Assembly: GCA_026874595.1 (NCBI GenBank)
Contig: CM049307.1
Span: 51,209,370 to 51,273,369 of the forward strand
DNA: 64,000 nucleotides
Origin: Sipunculus nudus
Lineage: Eukaryota > Annelida > Sipuncula > Golfingiida > Sipunculidae
Direction: 5' to 3'
In this document: positions 10,391 to 21,132 of the stretch, in pieces
How the letters are laid out: every line of letters starts with the position of its first letter
Numbering within the stretch: the stretch's first letter is position 1
Program-made: the position numbers and the translations under genes
Notes under the pieces: generated by a model
The model's database searches: none
Seen by the model: only the letters and a program-made list of their open reading frames with translations
What the model was told of the DNA's origin: nothing

Positions 10391-13300
10391 TCATAATATC
10401 TTGCGATTTTGTCGTATTTTACTCTCTGATAGGCTAATTTCATTATATTTACAATGCATATTGTACTTAAAAATGGCATACGTAGTTACTGATATTATGA
10501 AATTGTTCATTTTTTCAAAATTACCATCCAGTGCGTATTTATGACCAATTACGAGCGTTTCCCAGTTTATCTGGATATGAAGTATTTTCATAATATTTTC
10601 CCATATCTCCCTCAATAATTTACATTCATACAGCATATGTTCAGCATTTTCATTTACATTACAAAATTTACAAAGATAGGAAATATTTGAGTTCCATTTG
10701 GACATTTTGGTACCTGTTGGAATAATGCCATGTAATAATTTGAAATTAAATTCTGATAGTTTTTTCGTTGGCATGTTTTTAATTTTACACTGATAGACTT
10801 TTGTCCAACTTATTAATTCTTTTTTAAATTTTTCCTGCAAAATAATTTGATGTTTGGGAGAAGACATATTTCTTCTTACTAATTCATTGTAAAAGAATTT
10901 TGATTTCTTCTTATATATATTAAAATTATGTTTACCAAGCGTGTATGTGTGTTCTAGATAAACCGATTTCTTTATGAATTGTTCTTTTGGAAATAGAGAA
11001 AAAGTCTTTTTAACGGCATTTTTAACCTGTATATATTCCGATATCCAATTGTGTTTAATTTTTAATTTCTTTAAAAGGTTGCTGACTGATATAAAAGTGC
11101 CATCATTGTTTAGAACATCTCGAATATAAATTATATTTTCTTCAACCCAGGCTTTAAAATATAAGCATTTATTATTGATCATAAATTCAGTGTTACCCCA
11201 TAATGGTTGTTTTAAAATATCTTCTGGTGAAGTAATCTCTCTTTTAACCTTACATTTATTAAAAGCTAATATCACTTCTCTATAAAATTGGGGTATATGT
11301 TTCAATATGCAAAACTGCTTTATTGATACACAGTTTGTGTTAAATACCCAGTCTGTATGGAGCCCACAGCTGTGTAAATAATATTTAAAGATATGTTTCC
11401 ATTTATTTTCTTCATAAAGTATTCTTGGTACCCATGCAGCTTTAAATGAAAGTAACCAACTATTAATATCGATCATTTTAAGACCGCCTTCCTCTATATC
11501 TCTTATTAAAACTGACCTTTTAATTTTTTCTGTTTTATTCCAAATATAGTTATAAATAACTTTGTTTATTCTTTTTTCGAATCCGTCCGGAATTGGTAGT
11601 ACCGAAGCTTGTAATGCTATTTTGGATAAAAGTATTGTCTTAACAATTAATATTTTTCCAATTAAACTTAGATTCCTCAACTTCCAAATGTTTATGTTAT
11701 TCTCTATTTTATCAATTTTGTCTTCCCAGTTTAGTTTTTCTATACATTTCTCATCATATCCAAACCAAATTCCTAAGCATTTCACTGGCTGTTTTGTCCA
11801 TTTTACTCCTATTGGATCTTTATGCCTCTTATTATTTCCCAGATCTAAAACGGTAGTTTTTTCCATATTTAGTTTTAAACCAGCTAGGTTTCCAAATTCA
11901 TAAATTTCCTTAAAGGCAGTTGAAACTGATTTATCATTTCTCAGAGTCAAAGTAGTATCATCTGCATATTGGCTAAGTTTTATTTCTTTACTGCCAAAAA
12001 TAAAGCCGTTAATATTATCATTTGTTCGTATTTTTTGTGCCAATATTTCAACTGAAATAATAAAAAGTAATGCAGATACTGGACAGCCCTGTCGTATACC
12101 TCTTTTCATTACATTTTTTGAAGATAACCATCCGTTATTTTTTGTAGTAAAAAGTGGGTTATTGTAAATAGTTTTAATCCAGTTGATAAAGTTCTGACCA
12201 AAATTAAATTTTTTAAAAGTTTCAAACATAAAATTCCATTCTAAGCTATCAAAAGCCTTTGTAAAATCGAGAAAAATTAACCCCCCTTCTTTATTTTATT
12301 TCTTAGCAAATTCAAATATGTCCGTAATAAGACGTAAATTATTTCCGATGTATCTACCTTTAATATATCCGGTCTGATCTGGGTCAATTATTTTTGGTAA
12401 AATATTTTGCAATCTATTTGCTAATACTTGTGCTAATATTTTATAATCAGTGTTACAGAGGCTTATAGGTCTATAATTATGTAAATTATATTTGTCTCCT
12501 TTCTTAAATAATATTGATATTACAGCTGTACGCATGGTAGAACATAATTTATTGTGACGATACGATTCTATAAAAGCATTATATAGAAACTCTTTTAGGT
12601 CATCCCAAAAAGTCACGTAGAATTCAATAGGGATGCCATCTAATCCTGGGGACTTGTTTTTCTTCATTTGAGTTACAGCAATTTTAATTTCATCCATTGT
12701 CATTTCTGCATCACATATATCTTTATCTTCATCACTTAAAACATTTAAAGATTTTATATTATTTAAATATTTCTGTATCTCTTTCACACATGGATTGTGT
12801 GATGTATATAAGTTTTTGTAATAATTATTTATATGATTTAGTATTCCTTCATCATCTTCTATTATATTATTGTTTTCTCTGATTTTATAAATAGTGTTAT
12901 CTGACTGGTTTTTATTCTCCAGCTTGAAAAAGTATTTCGTACTCTTTTCCCCTTGTTCAATCCAATTAGCTCTACTACGTATTTGAGCACCTTTTGTTAT
13001 ATTATCAAATATTTCATTTTTTTCTATTTCAAGTAAATGCTTTTCTTCTTTTAATCTTTCTATATCCTTAGCTATTGAATTTAAACTAATAAGCTGTGAA
13101 ATTTGTTTAATCCTTTTGTCTATCATAGCTAATCTACTATTTTTTTCTTTTCTTTTCGATTTAGAGTAGTTAATACTTGCTTCTTTTATGTTAATTTTTA
13201 TCATTTCCCAAGCTAGCCTCGCAGAATTGTGTTTATAACGTGTGTAACTAGAGGCAATACAGTCTTTCATCAGCCCAATAAAAATTGGATCATTAAATAG

Positions 13301-14107
13301 GCTGACGTTTAGTTTCCAATATCCCGGCCCTCTAATGCTTACTTTAAAATCCAGACATATCTTTATAGCTTTGTGATCTGACAGCCGATGTTCTTTTTGC
13401 TCTGACAGTACGTATTCACAGTCATAATTTAAGCAGTTCCATAGTTCAGAATTAGAGATAAAGAAATAGTCAAGTCTACTGCTTACATTCCTTTCTGACC
13501 ATGTAAATCGGTTATTTAACCTGCCATAACAGCTCCATATATCAGTTAGCTTTAAAGTATTTAACATATTTTTCAATAGTATTCTACTTTGGTCTGCCAT
13601 ATGTGACATCGTGCTCCTATCATCATCTTGCAGACAACAATTAAAATCACCTCCCATAATGATACATCTTAAAGAATCACTTTTTTCCATTAACCATTTC
13701 TCTAAGTCCTCAAAGAAAAGTTTCCGTTCCCCTTCTTTGTTCGGTGCATAAACACATACTAAGCATAATTTTTTACCTTTGTATTCCGTATTCAACAGTA
13801 TTTTTCTACCATTTTTACAGCAATGAATATTTAAAATTTTTATATTTATTTTATCTGATAATAGTATTGCAACACCTCTGCTATGTGGTGACGATGCATG
13901 ACTATGAAATATTTTACCTTTCCATGAACTGTTAATTATATTCGATGATACTATAGTGCAATAGGTTTCTTGTAAAAAAGTAATATGAACATTTCTATAT
14001 GTTAACCATGTATATAATTTCTTCCTTTTATCATAATTATTAAGACCTCTTATATTTAATGAACATATATTTAATTGTCTATTCAAATCTGTCATGTGGT
14101 TTTCCAT
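10391..14107 (-). pseudogene. LINE ORF2: endonuclease-reverse transcriptase, one in-frame stop
   Basis: From ATG at 14107 to the stop at 10391 a single frame of 1,238 codons is open except for one TAA at 12296-12298 (codon 604). The APE endonuclease is complete: SLNIRG (N18), LQET (E47), VYAPN (Y120), GGDFN (D154, N156), RLDY (D213), SDHK (D244, H245). RT motifs follow: NKSPGLDGIP, NYRPISL, DQTGYIKGRYIG, then the stop, then FLDFTKAFDSLEW (codons 612-624, motif A), RGIRQGCPVSALLF (motif B) and QYADDTTL (catalytic YADD, 714-717). The C-terminus has CKFCNVNENAEHMLYEC (about 1146-1162), the CCHC finger typical of L1/Tx1 ORF2. The stop would leave an endonuclease with a truncated RT, so this copy is probably inactive in cis. 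No frameshift is present. Confidence 0.92.
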
Positions 14108-14153
14108 CGTCTTTCGTATTTATATCCTTTATTTTTTTTTTTTTTTTACTTTG

Positions 14154-15482
14154 TTAATAATATTCTCCATCACTTTCTTCAAAAACACGATCTTCGACGA
14201 CACCTCTTTGTTCAGATTGTGGGCTAAAGTCATATCTGCGAGATTTCAGTGAAACTCTTAAGCTTGTATGTTTTTGCTGATTTGGTGACTGTTCAGATAG
14301 TTTTCGTTTCGGTGTTCCCATGCCTTGAAAAACCTGGTTGGACTCTTGGTCTTGTACTGAGGCTATATTGCTAGTTGCTTTTTCTCTGTCATGATTTTCC
14401 GCACTATAAAAGGATCTTATTTTCTCAAGTGTGGCACCATATAAGTTCCTACCAGGCCATGCATCCACCTTGGTGACTCTGGAGAGAAATTTGGACAGCC
14501 CTGTTCCCCACTGTTTATCTTGAACTGTGAGGGCGATCGGTGCTGTACCTGATTTCATGAGAGCTTCTTTGAATTCAGGGATCTGTTCTGCTTTCTCTAA
14601 CAGGATATTTTCCAAAATTTCAATTTCATGTCTGTCCACAGATTCATCAGAGTGCAAGATCTGGCCAATTCTCTTGGCAACTCCTGCATGTTTTGCGTTT
14701 TCAATTTCATTGGCCAACGCATCTTGGTCCAATTCATATGCGCATCTATACTGAAACGCATGTTCAGCGCTTTTAAAAGTTTTCCCGTACATTTCAAAAG
14801 AACAAGGGAAGGAGTTGGAGAGAATATCATCATGGCCAGACACAATTTCCATTGATTGATCAGGTATGTAATGCTCACAATATTTGCTACCTGGTTTGTG
14901 ACCTTTTTTGTGACATACTATACAGGTCAGGTCCTTGAACTGATCATTATGAAAAAATCTGCACTGAAATGGTCCAATTTGTCCATTTCGTGGTAGTGGG
15001 TTTGCCAAAGGCGATTTCACAAAAACAAATCTGTTTCCATTTTTGTAATGTGTCAGGAGTCCTTCTTTTGTCCTTTCATATTGATATTTTATTTCAGAAC
15101 GTAGCTCAAGCTTATATTCTGACTGTAAGTGTTCAACAATTGATTGATTGTCAAATGAGAGGGGGACATCTGCAATTGTGACTTTGATGGGTGCTGGGAA
15201 ATTGTCTGAATTTCTTGCACTATAAGGGTTTGTGTCGGAAAGTTGTACAAACTTATTCCGTAGAGACAGCCCCTCTGCCAAAAGTTTTATTCTTGCATCA
15301 ATTGATTTCACATATATTCTCCACAGATTTTTTATTTTTTGTGCACCATCAATATTGTCCGAGCCAACAACCTGAGCTGCAGCAGAACAAACTTCATAAG
15401 GTCTCATAGAGTTTTTAATGTTTGTATTGGAAAGCACAGTGTCATTTTTAAAGAACACGGGCAACACAGAGTCGTGTTCCAT
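14154..15482 (-). CDS. LINE ORF1 protein with zinc knuckle and NADAR (YbiA-like) domain
   Basis: An intact 442-residue frame. Residues about 95-180 resemble the RNA-binding region preceding the knuckle in Tx1-type ORF1 proteins. A zinc knuckle CIVCHKKGHKPGSKYC lies at 187-202 (CX2CX4HX6C, a longer last spacing than the usual X4). Residues about 217-358 match the NADAR family in order: LSNSFPCSFEMYGKTFKSAEHAF (217-243; SAEHAFQ is the family signature), AGVAKRIG (266-273), the helix EILENILLEKAEQIPEFKEAL, TAPIALTVQDKQWGTG (W325) and WPGRNLYGATLEKIR (342-356). A polar tail with basic and acidic stretches follows. NADAR enzymes hydrolyse N-glycosidic bonds, including ADP-ribose attached to guanine. 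Presumed role: RNP formation with the element RNA, plus a glycosidase of unknown substrate. ORF2 starts 46 nt downstream. Domain call is confident; activity is inferred. Confidence 0.88.
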   Translation of the reverse strand: MEHDSVLPVFFKNDTVLSNTNIKNSMRPYEVCSAAAQVVGSDNIDGAQKIKNLWRIYVKSIDARIKLLAEGLSLRNKFVQLSDTNPYSARNSDNFPAPIKVTIADVPLSFDNQSIVEHLQSEYKLELRSEIKYQYERTKEGLLTHYKNGNRFVFVKSPLANPLPRNGQIGPFQCRFFHNDQFKDLTCIVCHKKGHKPGSKYCEHYIPDQSMEIVSGHDDILSNSFPCSFEMYGKTFKSAEHAFQYRCAYELDQDALANEIENAKHAGVAKRIGQILHSDESVDRHEIEILENILLEKAEQIPEFKEALMKSGTAPIALTVQDKQWGTGLSKFLSRVTKVDAWPGRNLYGATLEKIRSFYSAENHDREKATSNIASVQDQESNQVFQGMGTPKRKLSEQSPNQQKHTSLRVSLKSRRYDFSPQSEQRGVVEDRVFEESDGEYY

Positions 15483-15651
15483 TCTGACAATGCTATCGTG
15501 TATTCAGCGCTTCGGTGAACAGGGTACCTGAACACGCGCCACACAAATCTGTGCCCTAACCGCAGGGCTTTCACTGAATGGTTCACTGAGCAGACAATTA
15601 CAGGATCCAATAATACAATTCAATAATATTACTGTCAGTTTTACAAAGAAT
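15483..15651 (-). promoter_or_regulatory. 5' leader / putative internal promoter of the LINE
   Basis: The 169 bp between the right-hand target duplication and the ORF1 ATG are GC-richer than the surroundings and would have to hold the internal promoter of a full-length LINE. I see no strong TATA or initiator consensus. The element may be slightly 5'-truncated; comparison with other copies would tell. Confidence 0.4.
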
Positions 15652-15800
15652 TTCATATATGACAAAAGTAATTATGTGTATATATATATTAAAAGAGATA
15701 AAATATATTGTAGAAATGCCAGGAAGGGGTTTAATGATAACCACGACACGCATGCCTATTACACCGAGGCAAGAAGCAAATTTCCTTTTTTTCCTCAATT
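15652..15800 (+). repeat. Right copy of the 148/149-bp direct repeat flanking the LINE
   Basis: Identical to 9989-10136 apart from one additional C after the T7 run. It adjoins the 5' end of the minus-strand LINE. Taken with the A tail at the other end, it marks the insertion boundaries. Confidence 0.85.
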
Positions 15801-18090
15801 ACATGTTTTCCATGACACGCCCGCAATGAATAATAAACAATTAATTTATTCCATGAAGAAAATCCTTCAGACGCCTACGAAATCGTGTTTTGATATAACT
15901 GGTTTGTTAATCACGCTTTTCATTTTCCTATTCATGACCTTATTATCTATCTAGACGTTCTCCGAAAAAAAAACTTGAAGGATATACATCTTGGTTTGCA
16001 ATTTCTGTGCAAACAAGCACGACATCAGGTCAGTTAATCTCATGTTGCCAATTTGCTTTTCTGTAATTGGAATTTGCGAGTTTTTTTTTTTAATTCCGTA
16101 TACATTCTGCAGTTCTGTGGTAGCTAGCACATATCTTTTGTTGTTTTACACGACTCTAACAATGCCTGAGTTGGTTTGGGAATACAGCTCCCCCATGCTT
16201 ATTCCCTATCTATGTATAGACGTCGTTGCTTCTGAACGCACGGGTAACTAATTAAGTCACACATGAAGCTATAACAAGAACAAACCATGCCCCGACTGGA
16301 TGTCATATGATAAACGGGGTAGGGTGCATCTAATAAAGAAAATGATGCCCAACTGAAGCTGATATGCCAGCGCATGAGTCAACATTGACTCGTGGGCCAT
16401 GACACCCAGCGGACAAACATGGCCTGCAGTGAACATATGGCATATTGCACCGTTATTTGTGCCACATTTTAAAAATAGAACAATCGTTTGCTAGTTTGGT
16501 CCATACTTTGCTGAACGGCAGGATTATATGTTAAGAAAGCTTTTATAAGTCTGCTATAGCATCAATTTCTTTCTTTTTTTTCCATTTCCTTTTTTTTATT
16601 TGTTTTTTTTTTCATTTTCTGATTGCACTACATTTTAAATATGGCTGATATTAAAGAGCAGACATTTGAGCGCAGTATTAGTCCTAGATCACAGAGTTTT
16701 ACCCGATATTTATTTGTGCCCTTGACTTTATTTCCAAGGGCTAACAAGCAACAGCCTATTACCTATTATCCCTCATGAGTGGGCGATTGGGGAGGGGTTT
16801 TTTTGATCGCCTACGTCTAGTTCCTGTTCGAAAGTTCATTAATTAGCCGCATTCGGACCCTTACAAATGCAGACAGGTGGCATAAACATGTGTTTCCATT
16901 TCTCCGGATTCAGATTCGTATGTGGATGCGGTCGGCATTGACCAACAATAAAGATAATTGGAGTGTTTCTACTTATACGGACACGAATACAGGCGGCTTA
17001 GAAATCGGCCTGCGCCATAAATAAGTTGTCACATTTTACGTGCTTTCCTTTTTCTCGACGTGACAATTAATTCTATATTATATATATTTTATTCATATCA
17101 ATTTTCAAGCTTGGATTTTAAGATTGGCGGACCAGATGGAAAACAGAAGCGACAAATGAAAAAACATAAACGATATGAACACTCGATGGACGGGATATGT
17201 GGGTGCAGAGAGGGCATGACTATGATGGCCATTTTAGGGTTACCTTGCTTTAAACAATTTATAATGATTATTGTTTAATACTGCGTCATGACTTCCGCGT
17301 GATCAATCAATCTACCTACGAATAAAATCAGCTAATTAATGCTCACTACTGCGCAATGATAATACAGTTTTTCATGTACACCTGGATCCAGGATATAAAA
17401 TCATCATTCATTCTTGTCTGAAAAACTTGTCCTCGAATAAGGATGTCAGGTTTCGAGATATTATACCGAGTCCATCTCAGGCCAACGGGGAAACGCCTGT
17501 AACACAATGTGGAATGTCAAGACGTTGAACACACTGTAGACTCATATATGTGATATATTTACAAAATATTAAATAAAAAAAAAAAGAATGTGTATACAAA
17601 GGTTCATCTCTGCATCAGCAGCTAAACGTATTCAGACATTAAGCTGAATATGTGTTATGTATAACAGAAATGTTTAGGATAATCTCTAATATCCAATTTA
17701 AAGTTTTTGAATGAAATACTGTACTCAGCCTCAGATTCGCATTTAGACTCGAACCTAAAGGACTCGGACTTGGACTCGAGTGGCCTGTATCGGAATTTAC
17801 ATTTGGACTCGGATGGTGAGGTCTCCACTACCACACTAAATCTGACAATGCATTTCCATTTTACTTTTACGTATAACACTTCTACCAGGTGGCTAGGTAA
17901 TATGTTTTTTAATCGTTTTCGGTTTGTCGGTAAGTTATGCATGGATGTAGATGGTATTTTGCGAACTGTTAAAATGAAACCCGAGAAACAATGAATGTAA
18001 ATATGGAAGTAACCTAGTCTTTTAAAGGGATTATATTGCTTTTTGAGAGTTGAGTTCAATTTCATTCAGTGGTGTCAAATTTTCTTCGCT
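15801..18090. other. Anonymous sequence; one member of a diverged three-copy repeat
   Basis: No gene recognised. Positions 15850-15965 (TGAAGAAAATCCTTCAGACG...) are clearly related to 18990-19100 and more weakly to 36390-36480. A minus-strand frame of 136 codons (17655-18065) includes a stretch rich in ESKSES-like residues, but the DNA there is a GACTCGGA-type word repeat, so I do not call it a gene. Confidence 0.5.
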
Positions 18091-18092
18091 GA

Positions 18093-18119
18093 GGGGGGGG
18101 GGGGGGACTCGCAGACACA

Positions 18120-18183
<64 letters not shown>
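18093..18183. repeat. Poly-G, (CA)n, (TA)n compound microsatellite
   Basis: Fourteen G, a CA run (18114-18157) and a TA run to 18183. Confidence 0.95.
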
Positions 18184-18187
<4 letters not shown>

Positions 18188-18320
18188 AGCGTCTGTATGA
18201 CACATCTAAAATATAAATCCTTTATTACATTTCAAATATATTACAATAATGCATAAGGTTTAGAAAATGAGGTAATTTGTTTCTAGGGTAAGTTAATTCT
18301 AAAGCAATTTCAAATGTAAT

Positions 18321-18525
18321 ATTTCATAGAAAACTCATAAATCGAACCAAAGTCTATTACTCTGTTTAATTATAAAATTCATTGCAATAAATAAATATAA
18401 TTCTCTGAAAGGGGGGGTAGGTATTTCATAGAAAACTCATAAATCGAACCAAAGTCTATAACTCTGTTTAATTATAAAATTCATTGCAATAAAGAAATAT
18501 AATTCTCTGAAAAGGGGGGGGGTGA
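18321..18525 (+). repeat. Tandem duplication, 102-bp period
   Basis: ATTTCATAGAAAACTCATAA starts at 18321 and again at 18423; the two units are nearly identical through a terminal G run. The right unit passes into G- and C-homopolymer-rich DNA up to about 18620. Confidence 0.9.
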
Positions 18526-18989
18526 TGATAACATTGACCACCCCCCCCCCCCTTGCCAAAAATGGGGGGGGGAGGGATATATACTTCCATCCCGCCTATA
18601 TGACGCCCCCCTGATTTCATTATTCCTGCAGGGGGCGAATGTCGTTCACTTGAATTTAGGACCGTCTTTAATCTGACGCGCCGGTCTGACCTTTGGTGAA
18701 CCATTACACATATTCCATTTCCTTGTGTCTTATGTAGTACTTAGCGGAGTCTATTTTCTAGTTAGGGACGAATTCCCTAGATTCAGTTTGTATGCTTGCA
18801 GTCAAATTCTAAATCTAGTTCAAAACGTACATCTGTATGATGACAAATAAAGATGAAATATGAAATATTGCAAATTTAATTACAATCATACAAACACATA
18901 ATGCTGAGTCACGAACATATTTCTAGTTTTTAATCAATGGAATCACCCTCATGTCTCGTCCGTAATGAAAAATATGTACCTGCTCCTCC

Positions 18990-19250
18990 GTGAAGAAAAT
19001 TGCTTCAGACGCCTACGACATCGTTTTTTTTATTTGTCTGGCTTGTGAATCACGTTTACAATTAACTCTTCATGACTTCTCTGAAGTGTTTCTACCTCCT
19101 GCCTTGATTAAGAAAGACACCAGGTCAGATACATTCATATTACTGATTTATCTTTTTATTAATTAGAATCGGTGTACTTTCTTTTTTTTATTGGAAAGCA
19201 CAGGGCTTATAACGTTTATACTCTATATCAGACATTATCAACAGGGCTGA
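18990..19250. repeat. Second copy of the diverged noncoding repeat at 15.85 kb
   Basis: GTGAAGAAAATTGCTTCAGA and the following sequence to about 19100 parallel 15853-15965, with substitutions and small gaps; a looser resemblance continues to about 19180. No coding frame is shared, so I treat it as a duplicated noncoding element. Confidence 0.5.
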
Positions 19251-19648
19251 GTTAAGAGAAAGGCGCAGAGCCCCTTCTCCCCCCCCCCTTCTAATTAACA
19301 TATTCAGTGTAAAATAAATTATATGCGCTTTATAAAAAGAAAAGCAGCACCGGAATTAGGTTCTGGTGTGGTTTTCTTCCTTTTTTTACTGCATGCGAGA
19401 GTTTGTAATAAGACTATAGACTAGAGCAATGTTCACCCTCCGACTCCCCGTTTGGGTGTCCTAACTGGGACATTCGACAACCTTACGTTTTCGGTATACT
19501 GGCACTCCCTGCATACTTGTATACCTGTGTCAGAATTTTGTGCCCCCTTTTTTTTGTAAGAAAGCTGTATTCACCGATGATCATTGTGCTAGCTATTACC
19601 TAGTTATCTGGAAAACAGAATTCTCCGGGTGCTGGCTTAAGACAGTCA
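19251..19648. other. Anonymous sequence, no gene recognised
   Basis: No recognisable gene; C homopolymer near 19280 and poly-T near 19550 only. Confidence 0.5.
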
Positions 19649-19898
19649 ATGAACACAAAAAGAAGAGAGACATCAACGCCAACATTTTAAACAATCATAT
19701 TATTTGGATAACATGTACAGATTGTTGCTAAATTTTCAGCTACCCCTGTAGCCTTCGTCAGAGCGAGTGACGCTGTGACGAAGGCTACAGGGGTAGCTGA
19801 AAATTAAGCAACAATTTAGCAACAATCTGTACATGTTATCCAAATAATATGATTGTTTGAAATGTTGGCGTTGATGTCTCTCTTCTTTTTGTGTTCAT
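19649..19898. repeat. Foldback (long hairpin) element, about 112-bp arms
   Basis: The left arm 19649-19760 is the reverse complement of 19776-19898, apart from a 12-bp insertion (an extra AGCAACAATTT-type word) in the right arm and one or two substitutions. The spacer 19761-19775 itself contains AGCG...CGCT. The right arm abuts a long TA microsatellite. Likely a MITE/foldback or a recent inverted duplication; RNA from it would be long dsRNA. Confidence 0.85.
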
Positions 19899-19900
19899 AT

Positions 19901-19969
<69 letters not shown>
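19899..19969. repeat. (TA)n microsatellite
   Basis: About 70 bp of near-pure TA after the foldback. Confidence 0.95.
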
Positions 19970-19973
<4 letters not shown>

Positions 19974-20143
19974 ATGGTAACTTTGAAGGCCTGGTCAGTG
20001 AGGATGCTTACATTTACCGGAATGGGACGCGGGGCATTCAGATCTTCATAGGTTTTTGACTGGTTACATATATTATTAAATTGTTAAAGAATAGATTGAT
20101 GTAAGGAAGATATAAAAGATTAATTAAATTTATAATTTTAGTA

Positions 20144-20326
20144 GCAGAAGCGGATCCATGGGCGCGGGTCCGGACCCCCACCCCACCTCTTGCCCTTTAC
20201 AACCTCCGTAACCTTTTTTAAAGGGTTTCAGATCAAGTTTTGCTGCCTGGACCCCCCCCCCCCCTTTTCTGGACCTTGGGACCTGTGTTGGCCCCCTTCT
20301 TTTCCTAAATCCTGGAACTGCTCCTG
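20144..20326. mobile_element. GGGGCGGATCC-type MITE copy
   Basis: Starts CAGAAGCGGATCCATG and ends AAATCCTGGAACTGCTCCTG. The interior shares TTTTAAAGGGTTTCAG and a C-homopolymer with the copies at 9033 and 20925. Confidence 0.6.
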
Positions 20327-20924
20327 AGAAGGTCTACCTGGATGAAATAGGGATTAACCATTTTTGTATGGTGACATAATGAGTGGCATGCGATCGAGGG
20401 TCACATGTTTGTCACACATACTGACCAGGCAAGTGGGTCAGTGACTTGGTCAAATATCAAGCCAAAGTTACTGACACCAGGGGTTATTCATTTGCACAAT
20501 AGATCTTAATCCTGCGCTGGTTGGTTGTGTCTCACGTCTGTGCTGTGAATAACCAGATAGCCAAGCGACGATGCCCAGCCATTTCGGTCTTTGCCGAAGG
20601 CATTTCTGCAGTTTTCGGTGACAACATCCGCGCAATTTAATACCCACGCAAATACTCTTAATGATGTGTACATTTAAATCATCCATTCTCATATCGGCGA
20701 GGCTACTGTGGGAGCAATAGGTTTTAAAATGAGGTATAGCGCAGTGTCATACACAACGTGGTTTCAGAGAACATTAAGTACTTCCTTTCATAAGTATTAG
20801 ATCAGATATATAGAGGCACATTAAAAAATGCCAGTGATAGGTCACACTGTATCACCCAAAGAAGCAAGATTCAACGTTTTCTTTTAAATTCTGATATGAG
20901 CTTAGTATCATTTAGAAAAAAATG

Positions 20925-21132
20925 CAGGAGCGGATCCAGGGGATCTTGATCCTCTTATTGAAACGCCACATTTTTTTTATTAAGGGTTTCAGGCCGATGG
21001 TTTAGGGCTGCATGCCCCCCCCCCTTGTAAACGAGACCTAGGGACTTTGTCATTAGTCCTCCTTTTAAGGCTTTGTCATTTGTCCTCTTGGGTTAGATCT
21101 GCCCTTTTCCAAAATACTTGATTCGCCCCCTG
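20925..21132. mobile_element. GGGGCGGATCC-type MITE copy
   Basis: Starts CAGGAGCGGATCCAGG and ends GATTCGCCCCCTG, an imperfect terminal inverted repeat. It holds the same TTAAGGGTTTCAGG phrase and C run as the other copies and is more diverged than the 9033 copy. Confidence 0.6.

Larger units (their letters stand above)
10137..15651 (-). mobile_element. Full-length or near full-length L1/Tx1-like LINE with NADAR-bearing ORF1
   Basis: The element is 5,515 bp, read on the minus strand: about 169 bp of 5' leader (15483-15651), ORF1 (14154-15482), a 46-nt gap with 16 consecutive A on the sense strand, ORF2 (10391-14107, one internal stop), about 250 bp of 3' UTR and a short poly-A (T9 at 10137-10145 on the plus strand). 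It is bounded on both sides by the 148/149-bp direct repeat. Two-ORF layout, APE endonuclease, RT and a C-terminal CCHC finger place it with L1/Tx1-type elements; clade assignment would need a tree. Near-identity of the flanking copies and the nearly open ORFs mark a recent insertion. Confidence 0.9.

Noticed and set aside
14527..15409. Several 68-93-codon frames opposite or out of frame to ORF1
   Set aside because: Shadow frames of the real LINE ORF1; none has its own motifs.
17655..18065. 136-codon minus-strand ORF with an ESKSES-rich stretch
   Set aside because: The stretch is the translation of a GACTCGGA/GACTTGGA simple word repeat; the remainder shows no domain.
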